A stretch of 64,000 bases of DNA, taken from the NCBI GenBank assembly GCA_032173965.1, contig CM063283.1, forward strand, positions 111,919,108 to 111,983,107, read 5' to 3'. Position 1 is the first letter of the stretch. Every line of letters begins with the position of its first letter. The translations under genes were made by a program, and so were the position numbers. Under the pieces are notes generated by a model, which worked only from the letters and a program-made list of their open reading frames with translations, searched no databases and was not told where the DNA came from. The stretch is from Sitta carolinensis. Taxonomy: Eukaryota; Chordata; Aves; Passeriformes; Sittidae. Positions 33,001 through 40,800 of this stretch are shown here, one piece after another.

Positions 33001-36000
33001 CATGAGAAACCTCTCACTCCACCACTAGTAATGGTGCAAACCCACAATAAAATAGTACTAAAATGACTCTGACACTTCATTTGTGCAGTGATGTGAACAC
33101 AAACACTGACAAAGTCCACATGCACAAATCAGGAAGTTGCTGGAACCAAGCAGAATGACACTAACCTTTGTTCTTTTTTAATATTTTTAAAAAATTACCA
33201 GACTATACATAAAACATTTAATTTGTAAAGGAAGCCAAGTTACAAGTTTCAAAGACAAAACCCAGGAAGAATGAAGTGAAAATGACAATTTCATTGAGAG
33301 ATTTCAGCGACTATTTTTGGGGCGTGGTGAATTGCAAAGATCTATGAGAGCACCAGTCAGGTTTTATTTTGCTCATTTCACAGCTAGCTTGGCAGGTTTA
33401 CCTTTACAAGGATTTTTGCACTACTTTTCATCATTACTATGGAGCAACTCCGTTGCAAAGCAGGCTCATCAGTGCAGCATTTTACCTAAACAGGAGGCAA
33501 GGTACAAATGTCTAACAGCTGTTATGCCTGATGTTATTCCCTGGTGGCTGGGAACATCACAGAACAGATCATCCTGAGTGCTCACATGGCATAAACAGGA
33601 CAACCCAGGGATCAGCATGGCTTTAGGGAAGGCAGGTCCTGCCTGACCAACCTGATCTCCTTTTATCACCAGATGACCCTGATGCTGTTTAGGTTTTGCC
33701 TTTGTTTTTCTATGTTCTCTGTATCCTTCACACAGGTATTTGTAGCTCTGTAGTACATCCTACTAGAGACCAGTTTCCCCAGTACATTTCCATGGCCTTT
33801 CCCTAAGCAGAAAGACAAAATAAATTCCAGAGCTCCAAGCCCCAGAGGGTACAAGGCTCTATCTTGGTTTTTTCCTGGGAACCAAGGCCAGAACAACTCT
33901 TGGAGACACATCCTCAGGGATAAAATACACCTAGTGCTGAAGTGGGGCTCCAGAGAAGGGGCTTGACCTGGAGGGGGATTGCATCACCACTTGTCCTCCT
34001 AATTGGTGTTTTTTATCAATTATGCTAATTTCCTAAAACTTATAAAATGTACTTGCCCCTGGTGGGGGTGGGCTTTTGTGAACATCTTTCCATAACTGCT
34101 CCTGGAGGTCTCCAACTAAAGAGCCCCTTTTATATTACCTCCTTATTACTAAAATTATCTCACATTTCGTTTCCAGGTTGGGAAAAAGGCAAAAGTTATT
34201 CTGGCACCCCAGATGGGATGTGAGACTCTGGTACCCTTCCTCTGGACCAAGACCATCCTGCAAGGAATCCTTTCCTGCTGGAAGTCTAGAGAATAGATCC
34301 CCCTGGGGGATGTGGGAAGGCTGTGGATGTTGTGTCCCCAGACTTCAGCAAAGCCTTTGACAGAGTCTCCCTCAGCATCTCCTGGAAAAGCTGCAGACAG
34401 GCGCATCTTCCCTGGCTTAAGAATTGTCTGCATGTCCAAGCCCAGTGGGAGGTGGTGCCACACCCAGCTGGTGTCCAGGCACGAGGGGTGTCCCCCAGGA
34501 TCGATTTTGGGGCTGGTCAGGTTCAATGTCTATTGATGATCTGGGTGAGGGCATTGAGGGCACTCAGTTCACAGACAGCACGAGGCTGGGTGGGAGTGAT
34601 GATCTGCTGGAGGGCAGGCAGGCTCTGCAGAGGGATCTGGATCGATGGACTGAGGCTTGGATCAGGAATAGTGTGGCCACAGGAGCAGGACTCACCTGCA
34701 CTGGGCACTGGTGAGGCCACACCTGGAATCCTGTGTCCAGGTCTGGGCTCCTCACTACAAGAAAAGCATTGAGGGGGCTGGAGTGTGCCAGAATGGAGCT
34801 GGAGCCCCAGGAGCAGCTGAGGGAGCTTGAGGGGCTCAGCCTGAAGAAGAGGCAGCTCAGGGGTGTTTTATTTCTCTCTATAATTCCCTGAACAAGAGTG
34901 GGCAACCAGGGGAGTGGTTGGGCTCTGTTCTCAGGGACAGGGACAGGAGGAGAGGGAACAGCCTCAGGCTGGGCTGGGCAGGCTCAGGGGGGACACCAGG
35001 AGGAATTTCCCCCTGGAAAGGGTGGGCAGGCCTTGGCAGGGGCTGCCCAGGGAAGGCTGGAGTGCCCATCCCTGCAGCAGTTAAAGAAACCACTGGATGT
35101 GGCAGCCAGTGCTACTCTCTGGTTCTCAGTGTGGTGACCAATCAAAGGTTGGACTCAATGATCTTGGAGGTTTTTCCCAACCTAAATAGTTCTGTGACTC
35201 TATGATATATTCTGTATTTTACTTAGAACACACAAGTTTTGAAAGATGCCTTTTGAGGCTCAAGGAATACATTTACCAACTCTCCTGTGCAGTTTGTACT
35301 TGGTTCTCAAAGCTCATGGAATATTTTCACTGCAACCAACTTTTGGGTTTGCTTTCTGGGACTCAGAAGGCATCAAGAAACCTCACTAACCTGAACTGCT
35401 GGGTCCAGTGGCTCTCTTAGGTTTGCTGAGGTTATTAATCCTGCACACATACATTAATTTTGAGGTTTCTCCACAGACACGTGCAAACCTCTACAGAGTT
35501 AACAGCGAAGCCATACGCTCAAAGTTAAGATAGTCAAGAGAGCTTAATATTTGTGATTAGGCAATTAAGAGTTATAAAGCAAAAAGTCCAGCCTACATGC
35601 AGGAAAGTCAGACTGTGCTTTTGCTGCTAGTGGAGGCTGGGGCTGCTCAGCACCAAGGAGCAGTGGGGAATGGTGAGCAGCAGAGGTGTTGCTGTGCTTC
35701 CCTCACTCCATTTCTGTCTCAGGAGCTCCCTGAGAGTTACGTTTGTGCCTCTGCCATGAGGCAGAGATGCTCAGCAATACTCACAGAAGGTGGCACAGAG
35801 AAGCCAGGAGGAAGGACAGTCAGGATGGGCGTGTGGCAGGACATGTAAAACAGCAGAGCATAAGGGAAAGATGACAGAATCACAGAATATCCCGAGTTTA
35901 AAGGATTATCCAGTCTGACTCCTGGCCCAGCACAGGACACCCCAACAACCCCATCCTATCCCTGAGAGCATTGTCCAAACCCTTCTTGGGCTCTGCCAGG

Positions 36001-36503
36001 TTCAGTGCTCCCCACTCCCCTGGGGAGCTGCTCCAGTGCCCGACCAAAGGTGAAAAACCTGATAACCAACCTAAACCTCCCCTGTGAGAGCTTCCTGCCA
36101 TTCCCTCGGGTCCTGTGTCAGCAGCCCCACCTTCCAGCAGCTCCCAGCTCCCCTCGACCCTCAGGTGCCTCTTGGCAGCAATCACACCCCTAAAAGTCAG
36201 CCCAGTATCGGGTTATTCTGCGTTTGGCTGATTCCAAACCCCGCCGCAGCCACACCTCGCTAATATATATACAACCCACCCGCACGCAGCTAGGCTTGAA
36301 CAGTGAAAAAGAGCAAAAAAAAAAAAAAAAAAAAAAAACCAACCCCAAAAAACATCTAAGACTCGAGCATGAATTATTCCAGACGAAGAGCTGTGTGTTG
36401 AGCCGGTATCAGCCGTCTCTCCCCTCCCCTTGGCCAGGGGGGTCTCATCCCGCCCGGAGCGGCTCCGGGACGCATCCTACTCACAGCGCTGGGTCAGCTT
36501 CAT
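23869..36503 (-). CDS. FAM3B: FAM3B (PANDER), complete gene, eight coding exons
   Basis: This gene encodes a secreted FAM3-superfamily cytokine-like protein. In mammals FAM3B/PANDER is released by pancreatic islets and affects insulin secretion and hepatic metabolism. Coding exons on the minus strand are 36,503-36,485, 31,394-31,260, 30,501-30,378, 29,671-29,613, 28,115-28,065, 27,370-27,283, 26,543-26,411 and 24,165-24,076. Lengths sum to 699 nt (232 residues plus stop), and every junction keeps phase. The product has a short N-terminus, a hydrophobic signal/anchor ([16 protein letters not shown]), the family cysteines in [14 protein letters not shown] and EGCIP, and ends [17 protein letters not shown]. 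Human FAM3B is 235 residues, so length agrees. No disabling change is visible. The start is discussed under exon 1. Confidence 0.95.
24076..24165 (-). CDS. FAM3B: FAM3B coding exon 8 (C-terminus)
   Basis: 90 nt in phase 0 after a TGTCCTTACAG acceptor. It encodes [14 protein letters not shown] and then the conserved [13 protein letters not shown] end, followed by a TGA at 24,078-24,076. The cysteine in EGCIP is one of the disulfide cysteines of the family. Confidence 0.96.
   Translation of the reverse strand: MNHSDQTKNRYKGWPAEIQIEGCIPRNLI
24466..26112 (+). mobile_element. CR1 LINE 3' half with an internal minisatellite
   Basis: CR1 sense sequence (agctctctggagaaggacct, 'gggcattggcagcaggtcag'-like region, gaggctgagggagctggggc) runs to about 24,790. 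It resumes at about 25,870 and ends 'ggccattctgtgac' at 26,112. Between them is a roughly 1-kb tandem array, so the two halves were separated by repeat expansion at one point. It lies in the last FAM3B intron, opposite in orientation to the gene. Confidence 0.85.
24795..25860 (+). repeat. GC-rich minisatellite array (about 1 kb)
   Basis: The array is built from about 10-nt variants, chiefly ctgtgcctgg, gtgtccctgt and gtgcctgggt, grouped into 20- to 30-nt higher-order units. The far end (25,790-25,860) degrades to a different cccagtctgt repeat. The plus strand is rich in G and T with TGG/GGG clusters; the FAM3B sense strand is CA-rich. The array has no stop codons in the three plus-strand frames or in one minus-strand frame. 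This creates long open frames that are not genes. Confidence 0.95.
26411..26543 (-). CDS. FAM3B: FAM3B coding exon 7
   Basis: 133 nt from a GTTTTCCTAG acceptor to an AAG-GTCAGA donor. It encodes the stretch [17 protein letters not shown] followed by [13 protein letters not shown] and ends KEK, very close to the human protein in the same place. Phase 0 into the last exon. Confidence 0.96.
26544..27282 (-). other. FAM3B: FAM3B intron between exons 6 and 7
   Basis: 739 nt, AT-rich. A short palindrome (atatctacccatgttggtag followed by atat, about 27,090-27,113) is the only notable structure. Confidence 0.6.
27283..27370 (-). CDS. FAM3B: FAM3B coding exon 6
   Basis: 88 nt from an ACTGACTCCACAG acceptor to an AG-GTAGGAG donor. 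It encodes [17 protein letters not shown] and then the conserved LDDGST motif. The first two bases complete an aspartate begun by the upstream exon, and the last two complete an arginine with the next exon. Confidence 0.95.
27401..27845 (+). pseudogene. Unidentified coding-like insertion with two in-frame stops and A-rich tail
   Basis: On the plus strand, antisense to FAM3B, an open frame (no ATG; starts gtg at 27,401) runs about 75 codons and contains [19 protein letters not shown]. It meets two consecutive TGA codons at 27,626-27,631 and then stays open in the same frame for about 53 more codons. That second part includes [18 protein letters not shown] and a strongly basic tail ([12 protein letters not shown]) ending at a TAA. 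An AT-rich, A-rich stretch with AATAAA-like units follows to about 27,845. Codon usage and the preserved frame across the stops look like decayed coding sequence. I do not recognise the protein. A retrocopied gene or an endogenous viral fragment are both possible. Confidence 0.55.
28065..28115 (-). CDS. FAM3B: FAM3B coding exon 5 (51-nt microexon)
   Basis: Acceptor TTTTAAATTGCAG, donor GAG-GTAAGG. It encodes [16 protein letters not shown] between a split tyrosine and a split aspartate. This corresponds to the human VTGNVTATRCFDMYEG segment. Placement rests on phase at both ends, splice signals and this partial similarity. The segment is diverged and the family cysteine in the human exon is absent here. 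Confidence 0.85.
28116..29612 (-). other. FAM3B: FAM3B intron between exons 4 and 5
   Basis: About 1.5 kb of AT-rich DNA without recognised repeats or RNA. Confidence 0.6.
29613..29671 (-). CDS. FAM3B: FAM3B coding exon 4
   Basis: 59 nt from a TTTCAATTCCAG acceptor to a GTAAGT donor. It encodes [19 protein letters not shown], with the conserved GINIAIVN strand of the FAM3 fold. Phase matches neighbours on both sides. Confidence 0.94.
29672..30377 (-). other. FAM3B: FAM3B intron between exons 3 and 4
   Basis: 706 nt; a short A run (about 30,199-30,214) and no other recognised feature. Confidence 0.6.
30378..30501 (-). CDS. FAM3B: FAM3B coding exon 3 (CDHWTPC exon)
   Basis: 124 nt from a TTTGCTGTTGCAG acceptor to a GTGAGTG donor. 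It encodes [20 protein letters not shown], then ILSGGG and AKICFEDE, nearly identical to human FAM3B at the cysteine-bearing motifs. Confidence 0.97.
30502..31259 (-). other. FAM3B: FAM3B intron between exons 2 and 3
   Basis: 758 nt, AT-rich, nothing recognised. Confidence 0.6.
31260..31394 (-). CDS. FAM3B: FAM3B coding exon 2 (signal/anchor exon)
   Basis: 135 nt from a CCCTTCACAG acceptor to a GGG-GTGTGT donor. It encodes a hydrophobic stretch [19 protein letters not shown], the secretion signal or uncleaved anchor, then a luminal segment ending KPVLR, matching human RPVLK. Confidence 0.94.
31889..32130 (-). mobile_element. CR1 LINE fragment (antisense)
   Basis: 'agaataatctgggttggaag', 'gagccctgtccagcctgacc', 'tatttccagggatggggcag' and 'gccagggttttaccaccctt' are the reverse of a CR1 3' region. 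Confidence 0.8.
33562..35205 (+). mobile_element. CR1 LINE with reverse-transcriptase remnants, interrupted and internally deleted
   Basis: The CR1 sense strand is recognisable from 'agatcatcctgagtgctcac' (33,564) to 33,679. It breaks for about 616 nt and resumes at about 34,296 with 'ggaaggctgtggatgttgtg' and an FSKAFDRVS motif of the reverse transcriptase. It continues through 'cagagggatctggatcgatg' and 'ggcactggtgaggccacacc' to a normal 3' tail ('ttggaggtttttcccaacct', 'ctctatga'). Several frameshifts and an internal deletion near 34,665 make it non-functional. Confidence 0.85.
33680..34295. mobile_element. About 616-nt insertion inside the CR1, LTR-like
   Basis: This segment splits the CR1 at a point flanked by gaccc on the left and gatcc on the right, a possible imperfect 5-bp target duplication. 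It starts TGATGCTG and contains a TATA-like cttataaaatg near 34,040 and an aataaa at about 33,821. The right end does not terminate in CA, so the exact boundary or class is uncertain. Confidence 0.5.
35876..36180 (-). mobile_element. CR1 LINE fragment (antisense)
   Basis: 'agaatcacagaatatcccga', 'aaggattatccagtctgact', 'agcattgtccaaacccttct', 'ctggggagctgctccagtgc' and 'gataaccaacctaaacctcc' are the reverse of a CR1 3' region. Confidence 0.85.
36315..36338. repeat. poly(A) tract, 24 nt
   Basis: Uninterrupted A run on the plus strand in FAM3B intron 1. Confidence 0.95.
36485..36503 (-). CDS. FAM3B: FAM3B coding exon 1 (start codon)
   Basis: The ATG at 36,503 begins MKLTQR plus one base, ending before a GTGAGTAGG donor. 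The single leftover base plus GT of exon 2 makes cysteine, so the frame joins. The seven-residue N-terminus equals the length of the human one (MRPLAGG). The frame stays open upstream through a GAG/GAA repeat, and a further in-frame ATG lies 74 codons upstream at 36,725. I prefer 36,503 because an added Arg/Gly-rich leader would bury the signal sequence. Confidence 0.8.
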
Positions 36504-36720
36504 TATTCCTCCTCCTCTTCTTCCTCCTCTTCTTCTTCCTCCTCCTCTTCCTCCTCCTCCCCCTCCTCCCCGTCCCTCTCCCGGCCTCCCCCTGCCAGCG
36601 CCGGGAAGCGAGCGGGAAGGGGAGCGGCCGCCTGTCAGCTCCGCACCGCCCTGGTTAAAGTCAAATAACTTCAAATTATCCTCCGCAGACAGCACCCAGC
36701 GGGCCGGCGGCACAGAAGGG
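36504..36720 (-). promoter_or_regulatory. FAM3B: FAM3B 5'UTR and GC-rich promoter region
   Basis: GC-rich, CpG-containing DNA directly upstream of the FAM3B start, unlike the AT-rich surroundings. It includes a GGA/GAA triplet run (36,505-36,575) in the probable 5'UTR. No TATA box is obvious, consistent with a CpG-type promoter. The start site cannot be fixed from sequence. Confidence 0.55.
36505..36575. repeat. CTC/CTT (GAG/GAA) triplet-rich tract
   Basis: Imperfect cct/ctt triplets on the plus strand, purine-rich on the FAM3B sense strand, immediately 5' of the start codon. Confidence 0.85.
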
Positions 36721-36755
36721 CTCATATGCCACTCATCAGCCCGTTCGGAAATTCC

Positions 36756-37010
36756 TTCCCTTTCCTTCTCCCTTTCCTCTCCCTTCTCCCTTTCTTTCTC
36801 CCTTTCTCTTTCTCTCTCGCTCTTTTCTCTCTTTTCTCTCTCTTTTCTCTCTTTTCTCTCTCTTTCTCTCTCTTTCTCTCTCTTTCTCTCTCTTTCTCTC
36901 TCTTTCTTCTCTCTCTTTCTCTCTCTTTCTCTCTCTCTTTCTCTCTCTTTTCTCTCTTCTTTCTCTCTCTTTCTCTCTCTTTCTCTCTCTCTCCTTCCTT
37001 TTCTTTCCCC
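36756..37010. repeat. CT/GA microsatellite (about 250 nt)
   Basis: Nearly pure pyrimidine on the plus strand, built from tttctctc units with variant lengths. It lies 250-500 nt upstream of the FAM3B start codon. Polypurine-polypyrimidine mirror tracts of this length can adopt triplex (H-DNA) structures. Confidence 0.95.
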
Positions 37011-37017
37011 CCCAATC

Positions 37018-37195
37018 ACCAAATGGTTTGGGTTGGAAGGGACCTCACAGATCATCTGCCCTGGGCAGGGCACGTCCCACTATGTCAGGTTACTCAGGCT
37101 TTGGACATTCCCAGGGATGGGGCAGTGCCCCACCACCGCACAGAGAATTCCTTCCTAATAGCCACTCTAAGCCTACTCTCTTTGAGTTTGGATCC
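37018..37195 (-). mobile_element. CR1 LINE fragment (antisense)
   Basis: 'aatggtttgggttggaaggg', 'acctcacagatcatctgccc', 'acattcccagggatggggca' and 'attccttcctaatagccact' are the reverse of a CR1 3' region. The CT microsatellite starts exactly at its 3' tail end. Confidence 0.85.
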
Positions 37196-40100
37196 ATTCT
37201 GCAGATGAACCAGTTCATTTTGAGTCTGTTGAACCCAACCCAGGGCTTTTTCCATTGGAGACCCCTTCTCCTTTTTCCACCCCTCATCACAGCACTGCCA
37301 TGACACAACTTCCACCACCAGCTCCAGCCCACCCTTGGTTCACCTTTTCTCGTGTACCAGGTGTCTTGCACCATCACCTGGAGGTTTCCTTCCTGCTGGG
37401 GTAGCTGGGTCACTAATTTTCACTTAGAAAAATCGCTCTAACTACTCTGTGATTCTGCAGTTGCTCTTAGAACCTCTCCGATTGAGTTTCCACTAAGCTC
37501 TTTCATTCCCTCTGCCTCTAATGATGCACAGGAATTATGTTTAGCTCAGCAAACAGATGAAAAAATTCCTGCAGGAGGGCTCATATAGGAACTGCAGCCA
37601 GAGTGGGGCTCTTGCATTCCTACCAGGACACTGCTGAAGGCTGCAAATGCTTCCAGTCCCTGGAGGAGAGGTGTTTCTTGTCCTTGTCTGTGAGTGGTAT
37701 ATTATAATACCCTGTAAATTGCAGGTAAAACCTAAGGGAGTAATTGCTGCTGGTTATTTTCAAATGTACTGGAGCTTGCAAATGAAAAAGCAATGTCCCA
37801 TAAAACCTGGGCGTGTGAATAATTAAAGAGGTAACATGGGACAAATAAACTTAAGGAATGAGAAGCATTGGACAGAAAGGAAAAAAGAGTTATGAGACAG
37901 CAAGAGGAAGTTAAGAACAACATTAGACTGGCATACTTTTTAAAAATATGCAATTATTTCTGCAGGAACTGTTATCCTGCAAGCTGGCACATCAGCAAAT
38001 GATGGCTCTGTTAATAAATGACTGAAACTGTTGAAGACTGCACTTCTAGCCCTTGAAGTAACAATAATCCAGCTCTAAACCCAAAACACTGTGGTAACCA
38101 AATGAAAAATTCCTCTGTTTTTATTAAAGCAAGGAATATTAACTAGGACCTGGAATAATTTAATTTTGAAATAAATTTATTTTATGAGTAGTGGTGGGTC
38201 ACAGATTCCACAGGGAAAAATTTTAACCTCTTAGGAACTTTGTTACCACTTCAATACAGTGAAAAAACCACTTCACTGGCCACCAATGTTTATAGAAAAA
38301 AAAAGAAATTTTACCTGCTTTTACCCACAAGGAAAGTGTAGCAGGATACTTTTCATTGCTGCCTAAATTACATGGAACTACACCAGGCATTTGCTACAAA
38401 TTCTGGTTTGCCAAACCCCAGGGATCCAGTGGCTGAGGGGATTTTAAGTGCCTGAGGAAGAGGAAACTCTAAAATGTTTCACTTCAGGTTACAGTTTTGT
38501 ATCTGCAAAAAAACCCCAAGTGACTCTTCTTTCTCTAGTGATTAATTGAAGATGTGGGGTGCAGAAAGATCATTTCTGATTTCAGCCTGCAAACATTCAT
38601 TCTGTAATTTGAAAGCTTAGAGGAAAACTGACAAAATATTAATCTGCACTCTCCATTCCTGGGAGGCTGCAAGACCCTTTGGTGATAAGCAGGATGGGAA
38701 AATCTACTCAGGAAACAAATGACACCGAATGGAGCAGGTGAATGCATCTAAAGGGTCTTGTTCTTGTCTTATCACCACAAAATCCCCTCAGCAGAGGAGG
38801 TTTATGGCTTAACACAGTTCAAACTACACCAGCAAGTTCCTGCTTGCCCTTTGAACCGCGGCACCCACAGAGAGATTTTCTGCATCCACCTCACTTGACT
38901 AACAAAAGAGCAAAACTGTAATTCCAGCCCTCATAACAATTTATTTTACGTGTTTTCTGTTGCCCACAAACAGCAGTGGATTTTCAATCCTGCCAGGACG
39001 AGTTCAAAGAATTGAATGGTTTAAAACAGAGGCAGAGTTTGCAAGGCAGGGAGAGAACACTGGACTAAATCTTTCCTTTTAGAGCTCACAAGAACTTAAA
39101 ACAAAATAGACCTCCTACATAAAATGTGTAATTTTACCTAAGACTCGGGGCAGACAAGAACCTGCACATGGACAACAGGGGCAGCAGTGTGGGAGAGCAG
39201 TTTAGCTCACCCATAATTTACCATGTGCCTGTGACATAATTTAACTCACCCATAATTCAAAAAAAAGCCCTGAATTATGTGCCATAACTCAGCATCCTCC
39301 TGCGTGGTGGGGATGTGAAGGGGAACATAGAGAAATAGAGATGTAAATGTGCATTGTAATAAAATTACTGTAGATTTTTGTTTATTTGGTTTTGTGTGGG
39401 GTACCCCCCCTTTTATAAAAAAAAAAAAAATTTCTTGTCTGTCTTTACAAAACCCAGGAGCAAAGACTGAAAACAAGATGATAACTTTTAGATACTTCTT
39501 TTGTGGATATAAAGGATTAAAGTCACCTTCCCCAAGATGTGCAAAAATGGATCATTTAACAAAGGGCAAAAAGCAAGAACTGATTACTTTCATCTGGCAA
39601 GCTGGAAAAGCTGTAAATCTTGTGTGTCTGGGGCATTGCTGGCCTGCTAAACAATACAAAGTGGGGCTAATTTGTGTGTTTTTCTTCTGCTTTGTTAATC
39701 CAGAGAAACATGTGGAAAATACATTTAACTGTACCTCATCCAGGTTGATGGATACATCAGCAGTCAAAAATAAATGATCATTTAAAAACCAGCAGCCTAG
39801 AGAATGTTCAAGTTGTCCAACAGTAAAAAGAATCTCATTCAATAAGAATAAAAAGCTGAAAGTAATGTTAAATTTACAATTAAAAAGCACTCAAGGGAAA
39901 AGTAAATAGTATTCCTATAGAACTATAGAACTCAAGTACTTCAGAACTATTCTGGGTGCATGAAATGAAAGAATTTGAAGAATCACAATACCTTGTTTAT
40001 TCACAGAAAGCAGTCTCATCTAGGTAACAGCTATAAAAATCCAATACTCTAATATTTGTGTAGACACTAGCAGCACAGATCCCTGTATTCTTTACAATCT

Positions 40101-40616
40101 TGGGAAATGCTATTGAATTCCCAAGGCAAACAGATGATGAGTCAAGGTATAGGCAAGTGGTACTTGTCAGCCTCTAGAAGGGAAAAAAAAAAGAAACCAC
40201 AAGCCATTTATTTTTAAAGAGTTTGTTTTGGTGAAGAAAAGGGAGAATAGTAAATGTTTACTGTTTAAGTGGCCATCAGAATTACACATTGTACTGGAAA
40301 ATTACACAGTGCACTTGCGCTGCCGACCTTCAAGTATTTGTGTACACTTCACTGTCATTATCAAAAAAAGTCATATTCTTGCAATAAACTCTTACTTTTG
40401 TGTTTCACACACAAACTTAAAAGCTGTTTTGTCTAAACAGACCAGTTTTCGTGGGCAAAGATGAGCAAGGGAAGTGTGAATAAACAGTTTTACTCAGATT
40501 CAATGAGCCTGTATTCCAGAGGGTGCTCTGAAGATGATGGTAATTTCAAGAGCATGAGAGAAGTTAAAGCACGAGAAACAGAATGTAAAGTTGTGAGCAG
40601 AGCTGTGTAATACTGG
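37196..40616. other. FAM3B-BACE2 intergenic, left part
   Basis: AT-rich, with short homopolymer runs. Around 39,200-39,260 a short phrase (ctcacccataatt) is duplicated. No gene, LTR or LINE recognised. Confidence 0.5.
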
Positions 40617-40800
40617 GATGATGGAACGGTTTGGAAGGGACCTTAAAGCTCATCCAGTTCCAATCCCTGCCGTGGGCAGGGACACCTTCCACTATCCCAG
40701 GCTGCTCCATCCAACACCTGAACGTTTAAAGGGATGCAGCATCCACAACTTCTGTGGGACACCTGTGGCAGTAATGGAAAGGCTTTGCTAAATATCAGGA
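40617..40800 (-). mobile_element. CR1 LINE fragment (antisense)
   Basis: 'ggaacggtttggaagggacc', 'ttaaagctcatccagttcca', 'gtgggcagggacaccttcca' and 'ctatcccaggctgctccatc' are the reverse of a CR1 3' region. Confidence 0.85.

Larger units (their letters stand above)
31395..36484 (-). other. FAM3B: FAM3B intron 1 (about 5.1 kb)
   Basis: Long first intron with two antisense CR1 fragments (31,889-32,130 in minus orientation and 35,876-36,180) and one interrupted plus-strand CR1 (33,562-35,205). Between 32,131 and 33,560 nothing is recognised. Confidence 0.75.

Noticed and set aside
33562..33679. Possible independent gene fragment upstream of the CR1
   Set aside because: The phrases match the CR1 coding region and connect logically with the downstream CR1 piece.
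34312..34772. 149-codon frame with FSKAFDRVS
   Set aside because: This is the decayed reverse transcriptase of a CR1 LINE, listed as a mobile element and not as a gene.
36430..37208. Open frames of 97-242 codons around the FAM3B promoter
   Set aside because: They are translations of the CT/GA microsatellite (poly Ser/Leu/Phe or Arg/Glu/Lys). Only the short MKLTQR segment at 36,503 has splice and phase support.
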